A stretch of 64,000 bases of DNA from NCBI RefSeq assembly GCF_004368965.1, contig NZ_SORO01000002.1, positions 248,001 through 312,000 on the forward strand, written 5' to 3'. The number at the start of each line of letters is the position of its first letter. Position 1 is the stretch's first letter. Source of the stretch: Leptospira meyeri. Lineage in GTDB: Bacteria; Spirochaetota; Leptospiria; Leptospirales; Leptospiraceae. The position numbers and the translations under genes were made by a program. The notes below the pieces were generated by a model, which saw only the letters and a program-made list of their open reading frames with translations, made no database searches and was not told the DNA's origin. Shown piece by piece: positions 54,080 to 62,963 of this stretch.

Positions 54080-54213
54080 AAATCTATCTCCTTGATTTGC
54101 CAAAACTATCGTTTGTTTGGAGATTTTGGCAATACGTTTTCTCCCTAGATTCGATTTTGAATTCCAGTTGATCCCATCATTTCAAACACTGTCCTAAGAA
54201 CCCTTACAGTCCC

Positions 54214-56079
54214 ATGATCCCCGTTCGCAGAATTAATTTATTTCTATTTTTATTGGTTTTTATTTCCTGCGGTAACAAGTTTCCGGAACGTCCTCCCATC
54301 CAATTTACCTTCCAATCCAAAACGACAGAACAGATATTTATGGGAGAGGTTCTTTGGTCTGAGGTCCACGAAATGAAGTATCATTTTGGATATTGGAAAC
54401 CATCAGTCTGGGTAAAATTTAATCTGGTGAATCCGGAAGAATCCACAAAGGACTATATTTTGGAATTGGAATCTCCTTGGGTTGACTCCCTTATATTGGT
54501 TTGGAAAGAAAAAGGAAAAGTGGTTGAGAAACGATTTGATGGCTCTGCCGCTTTTGCTTCAAGAGAATTGCAACACAGAAATCCAACTTACCAATTGACG
54601 TTGGATCCTTTGGAAACAAGAACCATTTACGCTAATATAAAAAATTCAGGGATACTAAACGCTCCATTTCGCATTTGGGGGATAAATTCTTTTTTTGATA
54701 GGATTGAAAGGGATTATGTTGCAAACGGAATTTATTTTGGGATCATATTTGCGCTTCTATTATATAATCTATTAATTTACGTTAGTGTAAGGGAAAGAGC
54801 CTATGTTTATTATTGTTTGTATCTGACAACTTTAGGAATCAATTATTCCTTACTGGGTGGGTTTTTTAAACAGTTATTGGTTCCCGACTTAACCATGTCC
54901 ATTAAACCTTATCTATATGTTTCCGTGAATGCTTCTTTGACCTTTGTGGGTTTGTTTTCTCTCTCCTTTCTGAATCTAAAAAAAGTCAATCCTTGGTTGG
55001 ACCAGGTCATTCGGTTTAGTGTGCTGGCCTTTGGATTTTTGTCGATACTTGCCTTTTTTCTCCCGCACAATTGGATGGAAGTATCTTTTATTTATACTTT
55101 CCCTTATATGTTTTTACTGCTTATGTCTGCAGGGGCTTATTCCTACATAAAAGGAGTAAAGTCATCTTTATTTTTTCTTTTGGCATGGTTTACTTTATTT
55201 GTCGGAGTCATTGTTGATTCTTTAACAAAGGCTTCTCTTATTCCTTTTTCTACATTTGGTCGGTATGGAGTTCAGATTGGAACAGCTTTTGAAGTGATTT
55301 TATTCTCCTTGGCTTTGGGTCGTCGACTGCGTTTTTTATTAGAGGAAAACCTTGTCGCTAAAAATCAGCTAACAACGATTAAGAAAGATTTAGAAACAGC
55401 AAGAAAAATTCAAATGAGGATTCTTCCTGACCAATTGCCAGCGAATCAAAACCTGGCCATGATGGTTTCTTATTTTCCCCTTTATGATGTAGGTGGAGAT
55501 TTTTACGACTTTTTTGAATTCAACGATGGTTTGGGTTTAGTCATTGCTGATGTGACTGGTCATGGGGTGAGTGCAGCATTAGATTCATCTACCGTCAAGA
55601 TAGCATTTCGGAATGCCAAGGAATATAACAAGTCTCCTAAAGAGTTGATCGGAGCAATGAATCGTTTTTTATGTACAAGCCTACATGCTCGTTTTGTCAG
55701 TGCCGCATATCTCTATGTCGATTATGAAAAAAAGAAATTGAGTTTTAGCTCTGCGGGAAACCCTCCTTTTGTTGTCATTCGAAATGGAGAAATAGAATCA
55801 TTCGAATGTCCTGGTCTTTTGCTAGGTGTCCGCCCTGATTATCAATATGAGGAACAAGAAATTGGATTGCAGGAGGGAGATCGAATTTTGGTATTTACGG
55901 ACGGATTGTACGAAAATTTAAAACCAGACGAAGAACCAGAGTCCATTTTGTTTCCAGAAATTTTGCCAATTATTGGATATTCTCAAGAGTTGTTCCATCA
56001 AAATCTTTTGAATCGACTTTCTCGCATGAGGAAAGTTTCTAGAGACGACATCACTCTCATTTCTCTGGATATCACTTGA
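54214..56079 (+). CDS. 7TMR-DISM receptor with SpoIIE-type phosphatase domain
   Basis: 621 residues. A lipobox-like FISC follows the first hydrophobic segment. Residues 30-165 are the extracytoplasmic 7TMR-DISMED2 domain (PSVWVKFNLVN), 175-380 hold seven helices, and 380-410 a short coiled coil. Residues 415-620 are a PP2C/SpoIIE phosphatase with the metal sites in YDVGGDFYDFF and IADVTGHGVSAAL, and FTDGLYE near the end. It likely dephosphorylates a STAS-type anti-sigma antagonist in response to an external signal. It is followed by a histidine kinase 89 bases away on the same strand. Confidence 0.9.
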   Translation: MIPVRRINLFLFLLVFISCGNKFPERPPIQFTFQSKTTEQIFMGEVLWSEVHEMKYHFGYWKPSVWVKFNLVNPEESTKDYILELESPWVDSLILVWKEKGKVVEKRFDGSAAFASRELQHRNPTYQLTLDPLETRTIYANIKNSGILNAPFRIWGINSFFDRIERDYVANGIYFGIIFALLLYNLLIYVSVRERAYVYYCLYLTTLGINYSLLGGFFKQLLVPDLTMSIKPYLYVSVNASLTFVGLFSLSFLNLKKVNPWLDQVIRFSVLAFGFLSILAFFLPHNWMEVSFIYTFPYMFLLLMSAGAYSYIKGVKSSLFFLLAWFTLFVGVIVDSLTKASLIPFSTFGRYGVQIGTAFEVILFSLALGRRLRFLLEENLVAKNQLTTIKKDLETARKIQMRILPDQLPANQNLAMMVSYFPLYDVGGDFYDFFEFNDGLGLVIADVTGHGVSAALDSSTVKIAFRNAKEYNKSPKELIGAMNRFLCTSLHARFVSAAYLYVDYEKKKLSFSSAGNPPFVVIRNGEIESFECPGLLLGVRPDYQYEEQEIGLQEGDRILVFTDGLYENLKPDEEPESILFPEILPIIGYSQELFHQNLLNRLSRMRKVSRDDITLISLDIT

Positions 56080-56168
56080 AAATAATGTGATTACCAGAAT
56101 ATAGTTTGTTTCCAATTTAAATAATTCTTGCATAAATTGTTATTTTTTGTGCAATAACCTGCTAACGA

Positions 56169-57701
56169 ATGTCCACAACCGATTTTTATTTCAATGCATT
56201 AAAGAGTAATCGTTTCTACATATGGGTTTTATTTTTCTGTTTTTTGCCTTTGGTTCTTGTTGGTACTTTTCCTGAATACTTTTATAGAGAGTTCGAAATT
56301 GAATTCTTTTTAGTATTTCATAATGTTACTGAAATATTTAGCGTCATAGTTTCGTTTTCCATTTTTGGCTTAGGATATTATTCCAATTCTCAGAGTCGTA
56401 ATGCTCACACCTTATTTCTCGGTGTTGGATTTCTTGCGGTTGGCCTTATTGATTTTATGCATACCTTGGGTTATAAAGGGATGCCCGATTTTGTGACTCC
56501 AAATTCTGGTAATAAATCTTCTCAGTTTTGGATTTTTTCTCGTATGGTTACCGCACTCGTGTTGCTTTGTGCCATTTATATAAAACCTAATACGAAGTAC
56601 AAACTAGTAAAGGAAAGGGTTCTTGTTTTATTTGCCTTTCTTATTGTTGGTGTTATATTTCTTTTAGTTATTTTTTTTAACGAATGGATACCGGATACTT
56701 ACATACAAGGACAGGGTTTAACTCCATTCAAAAAAAATGCAGAGTTTCTGATCATTGGAATTCTATTTTTCTCCCTTCTCCTTTACCGCAAGGCCAGTTT
56801 TTATAGCTCCAGAAGACAGTTACAATATTATCTATCAGCATTTGTAGTTTGTATTTTTAGTGAAATAGTCTTTGCTTTCTATACGAGTGTATATGATGTT
56901 TATAATGTTGTAGGCCATCTATATAAAATTGTAGCCTTTTATTTAATATATAAAGCAGTTTTCATAGCGGCAATCAATGATCCTTATGAGAAGCTGATCG
57001 AAACGAACCAACTTCTTTTTAAGGAAATTGAAGAAAATAAAACTTATTCGGAAATGATCAAAAAATCCTTGCGTGAAAAGGAGAATCTAATCGCAGAAAT
57101 TTTTCATAGAACGAAAAATTCCATTCAATTAGTTCGTTCGATTTTAATGATTCAAGCTTCTGATTTTCCGGATGATAAGAATATCCAATCAATAGTCGAA
57201 GATACTTCGATAAAAATCCAGACAATGTCCCTGGTCCATGATCACTTGTATGCCAATCAGGATTTAAGTGAGATCAAGGTATCTGCTTATTTAGAGTCCT
57301 TAGCTGAGATGGTCAGGCAGGCATACCCTCCCGTTGGAACAGAAGTAAAAATCAACTTTCAAATTGGAGAAGGTTCTTTGCTTTTGGATACTGCCGTCCC
57401 ACTTGGACTTATTTTTACGGAGATACTATCCAATAGTTTTAAATATGCCTTTCGTAATATGAGGTTAGGTGAAGTTTTTATACGGTTTTCTTTTGAAGGG
57501 AATATTTGTCATTTTGAATATAACGACAATGGTGTTGGGCTACCTGATGGATTTAATTTGGAAAAACAGAAAAAGTTAGGATTAAGTTTGGCAAAGATTA
57601 TTGCAGAAAAACAAATGGGGGGAACCTTGAGTATCGATGGTACCCAAGGTTTCCAACTGAAACTTAACTTCCCTAGCGATTTATATAAGAGAAGGGTCTA
57701 A
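56169..57701 (+). CDS. MASE3 histidine kinase of the HisKA_2 type
   Basis: 510 residues. Residues 1-270 are a MASE3 membrane sensor with about eight helices and the diagnostic IDFMHTLGYKGMPDF. The kinase region begins at about 300: REKENLIAEIFHRTKNSIQLV holds the phospho-histidine of the HisKA_2 family, then ATPase boxes FTEILSNSFKYAF, NDNGVGLPDG and LGLSLAKIIA. No partner regulator is adjacent. The 3' end overlaps hmuS by 21 bases in convergent orientation. Confidence 0.9.
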   Translation: MSTTDFYFNALKSNRFYIWVLFFCFLPLVLVGTFPEYFYREFEIEFFLVFHNVTEIFSVIVSFSIFGLGYYSNSQSRNAHTLFLGVGFLAVGLIDFMHTLGYKGMPDFVTPNSGNKSSQFWIFSRMVTALVLLCAIYIKPNTKYKLVKERVLVLFAFLIVGVIFLLVIFFNEWIPDTYIQGQGLTPFKKNAEFLIIGILFFSLLLYRKASFYSSRRQLQYYLSAFVVCIFSEIVFAFYTSVYDVYNVVGHLYKIVAFYLIYKAVFIAAINDPYEKLIETNQLLFKEIEENKTYSEMIKKSLREKENLIAEIFHRTKNSIQLVRSILMIQASDFPDDKNIQSIVEDTSIKIQTMSLVHDHLYANQDLSEIKVSAYLESLAEMVRQAYPPVGTEVKINFQIGEGSLLLDTAVPLGLIFTEILSNSFKYAFRNMRLGEVFIRFSFEGNICHFEYNDNGVGLPDGFNLEKQKKLGLSLAKIIAEKQMGGTLSIDGTQGFQLKLNFPSDLYKRRV

Positions 57702-58736
57702 CTCCTTATTAGTTTTACTTAAGTATTCTCTAGTTAAGTGAAACCAGGTTTCTGATTGTGGAATCCCTGGTTTTCTTTTTCCAAACATTTGCAGGATCAA
57801 GTTGCCTTCATTATCAAAAACTTCCACTGAAGTGACAAGTCCGTCTTTTGTAGGTTTATCAACAATCCAAACTGATTCTATGAGATCTGTTCTTAAATGC
57901 AGATTGAATTCAGGGTCAAGAATATTGAACCAAGGTCCCATGGACTCTAGTTTTTGTATTTTCCCTGTATGGATTTGAATCATTCCCGGATTACCAACAA
58001 AAATCATAATCTCCATTTCCAGTTTGCTTGTTTTTACCATTAGGTTTAAAAAATCATTTGTTAAAATTTGAAAAGCAAATTTCCCTTTGGCTGCTTTCAG
58101 TGAAAATTCTCTCGAGTAGTTGAATCTGCGGATCAAAGAAAAAAAATCATGAGTGTCTTCGAGTTGACTCCAAGCTTTTAGAAACTCTGGAATCTCTTTA
58201 GGATCGTTGGTTTCAAGTTTAATGATTGTTTCGGTAGATGGTTTTGTAAAGGATTGGGCTTCATCTACAAATTGGGCTATTGTTTGTTTCCATCCATCTT
58301 GTTCTGACTTTTCTGTTTGATAAATTTTATGCACTGCCTCACCTTTAGTGTCAAAAAACTGGAAACTACACATTGGATTATTTTCTCTAGGTTCTTCTAC
58401 ATAAAACCCATACTTCCAATCTTTTAAGAAAATTCGTAAATCAATATCGTCTCCTACTGCGAGAGCAGTTTGTCCATTAACGGAAATGTTTTTGTAAACT
58501 CCCTTCCTTTCGTGTACACAAGACTCGTTTCTTGTTAATGCCATCACATAGCCAAGATTTGGTGTATTCAGCAAAAAATTTGCCCAATCAGGTTTCAAAA
58601 GTTTCACTGATGGACCAAGTTTTGTGGCAAGAAGTTCCGCTTCACTTACTTTTAGATGTTTGGCAGCATCTCTAATCCTAAGTTTGGGCATCTCTTTAAT
58701 TAGATTTTCCCATTGTTGTTTTAAGTTTTCATTCAT
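57681..58736 (-). CDS. hmuS: Hemin-degrading/heme-transfer factor HmuS (HemS/ChuS family)
   Basis: 351 residues from ATG 58736, which overlaps the hmuV stop as ATGA; the long upstream reading frame belongs to hmuV in another frame. The protein has the duplicated HemS layout: RIRDAAKHLKVSEAELLAT, GYVMALTRNESCVHERKG, and in the second half IMIFVGNPGMIQIHTG, NLHLRTDLIESVWIVDKPT and FQLFG-like LQMFGKRKPG. It binds hemin in the cytoplasm and helps free the iron. Last gene of the hmuTUVS unit. Confidence 0.92.
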   Translation of the reverse strand: MNENLKQQWENLIKEMPKLRIRDAAKHLKVSEAELLATKLGPSVKLLKPDWANFLLNTPNLGYVMALTRNESCVHERKGVYKNISVNGQTALAVGDDIDLRIFLKDWKYGFYVEEPRENNPMCSFQFFDTKGEAVHKIYQTEKSEQDGWKQTIAQFVDEAQSFTKPSTETIIKLETNDPKEIPEFLKAWSQLEDTHDFFSLIRRFNYSREFSLKAAKGKFAFQILTNDFLNLMVKTSKLEMEIMIFVGNPGMIQIHTGKIQKLESMGPWFNILDPEFNLHLRTDLIESVWIVDKPTKDGLVTSVEVFDNEGNLILQMFGKRKPGIPQSETWFHLTREYLSKTNKELDPSLI

Positions 58737-59512
58737 ATTGTATCTCCTATGATTTCTGGAATGATAAAGTTTCCTTCTGGTGATGTGATGATCCGTGCTT
58801 TCATACCGAATGCGGTATCTAAATTTTCTACAGTAAGAACCTCTTTGGGTGTGCCCGACTTGATAATTTTTCCTTTGTGTAGTAAAGTGATGGTATCTGC
58901 ATATAGAGCGGCTAAATTCAAATCGTGCAGAATCATAAAAATCGCGTAACCTTGGTTTGCCATATGGCGACAAACATTTAAGGTTTTGTATTGATTGGGA
59001 ATGTCTAAAGCTGATACTGGCTCATCAAGAAAGATGTACCGAGGTGGTGTTTCCCAGGCTTGCGCTAAGATTCTGCCAAAGTTGATTTTTTGTCTTTCTC
59101 CACCAGAGAGAGTGGAGTAGTTTTGTTCTTTTTTGTCTAAGGAATTTGTGATCTTTAAACAAGTGTGAACAATTTCTTTGTCTCTCTTTACGTTTTTTCC
59201 ATGAGGGTGTCGTCCAAGTTCGATTACTTCCTCGGAGGTAATTGGAAAAGTAATCGCAGTTTCTTGGGTAAGGACAGCTCTTCTTTTTGCAAGTTCGCTC
59301 TTGGAATAATTTTTTATATCCATTCCGTCCAAATAAACATTCCCTTGTTGTGGGTTTAGGTCACCACATAACGCATGGAAAAGAGTGGATTTTCCCGCTC
59401 CATTTCTTCCTATCAGAACATGAAGTTGTCCTGGAACGATTTCTAATTCTACTTTGGTGAGAATTTGTTTTGAACCAATCTGGTAATGTAAGTCAATTGC
59501 TTCGATTGTCAT
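58733..59512 (-). CDS. hmuV: Hemin ABC transporter ATP-binding protein HmuV
   Basis: 259 residues from ATG 59512. Walker A is GRNGAGKST, the signature LSGGERQKINFGRIL and Walker B YIFLDEPVSALD. The C-terminal ALYADTITLLHKGKIIKSGTP and AFGMKARII regions are typical of HmuV. It drives hemin import through HmuU. Both ends overlap neighbouring genes by four bases, so it is translationally coupled in the hmuTUVS order. Confidence 0.93.
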   Translation of the reverse strand: MTIEAIDLHYQIGSKQILTKVELEIVPGQLHVLIGRNGAGKSTLFHALCGDLNPQQGNVYLDGMDIKNYSKSELAKRRAVLTQETAITFPITSEEVIELGRHPHGKNVKRDKEIVHTCLKITNSLDKKEQNYSTLSGGERQKINFGRILAQAWETPPRYIFLDEPVSALDIPNQYKTLNVCRHMANQGYAIFMILHDLNLAALYADTITLLHKGKIIKSGTPKEVLTVENLDTAFGMKARIITSPEGNFIIPEIIGDTI

Positions 59513-60495
59513 ACAAGAGGCATCCTTTTGCGAATCAAACTCAGAAAAAATGGAGATCCAAGAAGTGCAGTAGCGATCCCAACGGGAATTTCGGAAGGAG
59601 CAATGACGACCCGACAGATCCCATCTGCAAAACATAACAAGCCACCACCTAGTATGTATGAGGTGAAAAGTAGGTACCGATAGTCCTGGCCTATTGCTAG
59701 GCGGACAATATGGGGAACAGCGAGGCCAACAAAACCAATATTACCTACCAGTGAGATGCAAGTTCCCGTACTCACTCCGATGAAGAGAATTGTAATGGTT
59801 TTTAATAGCTCGGTAGAAATTCCAAGGTGATTTGCTTCTCTCTCGCCTAGTATAAAAACGTTTAACTGATTTGCGATAAATGGACTTACGGCGATCGGGA
59901 AAATTAAGAAAAGGGAAAATGATTTTAAGTTCGACCAAGAACTTCCACCTAGGCTTCCCATATTCCAAAGAGATAGGTTTCTTAGTTGGGACTCATTTGC
60001 AATGTAACTTAAAATTCCGATGGCAGAATAACAAATTGCGTTTACTGCTATTCCGGATAAAAGTAAGGAAAAAATATCGGTTCTTCCTTTTGATTTTGCG
60101 AAAAAGAAAATTAAAAAGGAAGATAGGATCCCTCCTATAAAAGAGAATAAAACAACACTCCATATAGAATGTAAAAATGAAAAAGAGGCTCCAAGGACGA
60201 TCGCAATAGCGGCAAACAAAGAACATCCTGCTGTGATTCCAATGAGGCCTGGGTCGATGATTGGGTTTCGAAAAAGTCCTTGTGCTAAAGATCCAGACCA
60301 TGCTAAGGAACCTCCGACCATCAGGCCAAGAAGGATCCGAGGAATTCTGAGTTCAAAAAAAACTCGTGATTCTAAACTATTTTTTTGAAGGACATTCTCT
60401 AGGTTGATGTTCATGGCTCCAAGCAACGATGATAGAATAGCGGAAAGAATCGTAAAAATTGTGCAACCAAAGATGAAGATAGTTTTTTTCTTCAT
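59509..60495 (-). CDS. hmuU: Hemin ABC transporter permease HmuU (FecCD family)
   Basis: 328 residues from ATG 60495 (overlapping the hmuT stop as ATGA); an ATG at 60510 is also possible. About nine to ten helices are visible. The FecCD motifs RIPRILLGLMVGGSLAWSG, NPIIDPGLIGITAG and GFVGLAVPHIVRL (the coupling region) are clear. It forms the hemin channel in the inner membrane with HmuV as ATPase and HmuT as periplasmic binder. Confidence 0.92.
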   Translation of the reverse strand: MKKKTIFIFGCTIFTILSAILSSLLGAMNINLENVLQKNSLESRVFFELRIPRILLGLMVGGSLAWSGSLAQGLFRNPIIDPGLIGITAGCSLFAAIAIVLGASFSFLHSIWSVVLFSFIGGILSSFLIFFFAKSKGRTDIFSLLLSGIAVNAICYSAIGILSYIANESQLRNLSLWNMGSLGGSSWSNLKSFSLFLIFPIAVSPFIANQLNVFILGEREANHLGISTELLKTITILFIGVSTGTCISLVGNIGFVGLAVPHIVRLAIGQDYRYLLFTSYILGGGLLCFADGICRVVIAPSEIPVGIATALLGSPFFLSLIRKRMPLV

Positions 60496-61340
60496 TCTAT
60501 TTGTTTCCATTTTTCATTCAAAGTTTTTAATGCAAAAGGCAACCTTGGACCAAAACCTAATAAAAGGAGGTCGTCTACAACGATTAGGTTCTTTTCTTTT
60601 CCTGCTCGCGTAAATTCCATTCCGTTGATTTCCCAAATTGCTTTTTCTCCTCCAAATCCTAAGGCAGACTTTTCTGGCATAAGAATGATGTCAGGGTTTG
60701 CTTTTGCAAGAGCTTCACTTGTAATAGGTTTGTATTCGGAAAATTCATTGATTGCATTTGTCGCACCAGATAGATGGATCATTGCATGAGCTGCAGTTCC
60801 TGTTCCTGAAATAAAAATAGAACTCGGGTTTCTTGAATATATAAAGAGAACCTTTACTTTTGTTTTTGTAATTTTTAACTTTTGAATTTGATCTTTAATG
60901 GTTTTAGCTAAAACATCGGCATCTTTTTCTTTCCCGAGAAGTTTTCCAATTTCTAGCACACGTTTGGTGGGAGTATCAAAGGTAAATTCATCAGGAAAAA
61001 GGTGAAGAGGGATGCCAGCATCTTTTAAATTTTGAATCGTTGTCGGAGGGCCTGCAGATTCCAAACCTATGATCTGTGTCGGATTTAAGTTTAAGATCCC
61101 TTCTGTTGTTAATGTTCTTTGGTATCCGACATTTGGAAGGGAAGTGGTTTGTTTGGGGAAGTAGGAAGTAGTATCAACGGCGACTAACTGACTTTCCAAT
61201 TTCAGTGCGTAAATAATTTCAGTCACTGTCCCGTTAACAGAAACTATGCGATGGTTTTTCTCTGCAAATAGAGAGAAAGCGAAAAGGGAAAGGGATAAAA
61301 CAAGAAATCCCTTTATGATAGCTGTTTGGAATTGATTCAT
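60492..61340 (-). CDS. hmuT: Periplasmic hemin-binding protein HmuT
   Basis: 282 residues. A signal peptide ends in SLFA-EKN. The cluster A-II fold (RIVSVNGTVTEIIYAL, LPNVGYQRTLTTEGIL, NPTQIIGLESAGPP, ITSEALAKANPDIILMPE) matches HmuT/ChuT. It accepts hemin from the outer-membrane receptor and delivers it to HmuUV. It is the first gene of the minus-strand unit. The 126 bases upstream are shared with the divergent receptor arm and contain repeated TGAGAAT motifs. Confidence 0.92.
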   Translation of the reverse strand: MNQFQTAIIKGFLVLSLSLFAFSLFAEKNHRIVSVNGTVTEIIYALKLESQLVAVDTTSYFPKQTTSLPNVGYQRTLTTEGILNLNPTQIIGLESAGPPTTIQNLKDAGIPLHLFPDEFTFDTPTKRVLEIGKLLGKEKDADVLAKTIKDQIQKLKITKTKVKVLFIYSRNPSSIFISGTGTAAHAMIHLSGATNAINEFSEYKPITSEALAKANPDIILMPEKSALGFGGEKAIWEINGMEFTRAGKEKNLIVVDDLLLLGFGPRLPFALKTLNEKWKQIE

Positions 61341-61381
61341 GGGCCTAGGATTGGAGAAAAGAACATGTTGTCAATAATAAA

Positions 61382-61450
61382 TGAGAATGAGACTCAGAAT
61401 TGATATTGACGGGAAGCGGGTAGAAACAATTTTGAGAATCAGAATCAATT
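61382..61450. promoter_or_regulatory. Repeated TGAGAAT motifs, possible iron-regulator sites
   Basis: TGAGAATGAGACTCAGAATT (61382-61401) and TGAGAATCAGAATCA (61433-61447) align as TGAGAAT-x-AGA-x-TCA. They lie between the hmuT and lipoprotein starts, where a Fur-family regulator would be expected to act on both arms. Neither matches the classical 19-base Fur box well. Confidence 0.45.
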
Positions 61451-61466
61451 AAATGGGAGAGCACCT

Positions 61467-62189
61467 ATGAACAAGCTCAAAAAATTCCTAACTCTAACCT
61501 TGGCCTCTTGCCTTGTTTTGACCTTCATTTCCTGCGAACAGGAGGAGAATGCTGATGACAATACGACCTTTCTAGGGCTCTTAACAGTTTCTCAGGCGAT
61601 GGCGGATGCAACGAAACGGTGTGAGACAGTGATCGATGGTTCTTACACTTCTGGATCTTATGCGCCTTTGTGTACGCCAACTGTAGGGCAGGGACGTTTC
61701 TTTCGTATCGAAGGAATGAAGGCTTTAGGAGATAATGGATATTTTTATTTGTTTCTCGGTTATTCAGCAGCACCAACAAGTGCAACACCTGCTGCAACAG
61801 GCCAATACGCATTTGTTGCAGGTAAGTCGGTATCAAGTCCTAATCCTTATGTTTGGTTTAGAAATTTAGAATATGGGAACTATCAAGGCGGTCAGGCTGC
61901 AAGCGGAGCAAATCCAACTAACTTTAGCTTGTCGACAGACCAAGAGCTTTGTGTAAGTTTCTCTGGAACGGCAACGGCTCCCACAACTTATCTTTGGGTA
62001 ACTGGTGTCGGTGGTGCAAACTGTAAATTAACAAACACTCTTCAAAAAGAAAATGCAGTCATAAATTACTCTGCATGGCCTTCCTCTGGAAATGTGATTC
62101 CATCTGGAACTCAAGCGTACTTCCGTTTTTCAAATGTTACATTGTTAACAGGAACTAAAATTGTTGTTTCTTCGGAAAGCATTCTATAA
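61467..62189 (+). CDS. Lipoprotein of the hemin locus, function unknown
   Basis: 240 residues with signal peptide and lipobox FISC. The mature part is rich in Ser, Thr, Ala, Gly and Tyr and looks like a beta-rich surface protein. Three or four cysteines (RCETV, LCTPT, LCVSF, NCKL) may form disulfides. GGGAGAGC precedes the ATG. It is the first gene of the plus-strand arm with hmuY and the TonB receptor, so a role in surface hemin capture is likely but unproven. Confidence 0.7.
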   Translation: MNKLKKFLTLTLASCLVLTFISCEQEENADDNTTFLGLLTVSQAMADATKRCETVIDGSYTSGSYAPLCTPTVGQGRFFRIEGMKALGDNGYFYLFLGYSAAPTSATPAATGQYAFVAGKSVSSPNPYVWFRNLEYGNYQGGQAASGANPTNFSLSTDQELCVSFSGTATAPTTYLWVTGVGGANCKLTNTLQKENAVINYSAWPSSGNVIPSGTQAYFRFSNVTLLTGTKIVVSSESIL

Positions 62190-62200
62190 CGAAAAGAATC

Positions 62201-62225
62201 GGTTGCCGAAGATTTTCCGGCAACC
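62201..62225 (+). promoter_or_regulatory. Strong hairpin between the lipoprotein gene and hmuY
   Basis: GGTTGCCG / CGGCAACC, an 8-base perfect stem with a 9-base loop, but no T run after it. It may partly end transcription or protect the upstream mRNA, giving more of the first lipoprotein than of the genes behind it. Confidence 0.5.
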
Positions 62226-62243
62226 AACAAAAAGTGAGTTTTT

Positions 62244-62930
62244 ATGAATCATAAAATACAATCGTTGAAACGAGTTTTAATTTTTGGATATTTTGTCTTT
62301 TTTATTATTTTAATAAATTGTTCTATGAAGCCAAAAGAAGAGGATGATTCTGCTCCCCTTTTGTATCTTCTTACCGGTGGAAATTCTAACAATTCATCTT
62401 GCAGTATTCCGGCAAACGCAGTGAATACTACGGGAACTTATAACACCATTGTAAATGCATCGTCCGCATGCGTTTGGGTTTATGTAAGCTTGAAGTCTGA
62501 TGGGGTACTTGTTGATTCCTCTGCACAATGGGATCTTGCTTTCAAAAGATATAATATAGCAACCAATAGTGGCACAAGTGGCTCAGGAACTGGAGGAGCT
62601 TGTAATTCAGGATCAACTAATTTTTCTGATACATTTAATGGTTCCGAATGTACGGCAGTGGTCGATGTAAAATTATCATCTGCTGGCGGAGGCCCTGTTT
62701 CTGCTTCTTCGGAAAGTATTAATCCTGTTATGGCTGCCCCTCTCGATTTAACTCCAATGCCGGCTGGGTATGGTACTTGGTATACCTATGCGGATACAAT
62801 TTTGACTGCAAAAACGAATGTATATATCGTCACAGGAAGTGAAGGTTCTAAGTATGCATTACAAATGTTAGATTATTACAGTGTGGCCGGGACCTCTGGG
62901 TATCCCAAATTTCGTTGGAAGAAGTTGTGA
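62244..62930 (+). CDS. hmuY: HmuY-family heme-binding lipoprotein
   Basis: 228 residues. A hydrophobic signal segment ends in LINC, a plausible lipobox. VWVYVSLKSDGVLVDSSAQWDLAFKRYNIATNSGT is split here as VWVYVSLKSDG and QWDLAFKRYNIATNSGT, the two strongest HmuY blocks. Later GYGTWYTYAD and KYALQMLDYY complete the fold. HmuY lipoproteins bind heme at the cell surface and pass it to a TonB-dependent receptor, which is exactly the next gene. They are best known from Bacteroidetes. Confidence 0.85.
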   Translation: MNHKIQSLKRVLIFGYFVFFIILINCSMKPKEEDDSAPLLYLLTGGNSNNSSCSIPANAVNTTGTYNTIVNASSACVWVYVSLKSDGVLVDSSAQWDLAFKRYNIATNSGTSGSGTGGACNSGSTNFSDTFNGSECTAVVDVKLSSAGGGPVSASSESINPVMAAPLDLTPMPAGYGTWYTYADTILTAKTNVYIVTGSEGSKYALQMLDYYSVAGTSGYPKFRWKKL

Positions 62931-62963
62931 TCCTGTCCTTCGAATCGGTGTTTGGTGTAAGTG

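Noticed and set aside
58737..58973. N-terminal extension of hmuS
   Set aside because: It is the end of hmuV read in another frame; the ATGA overlap sets the true start at 58736.
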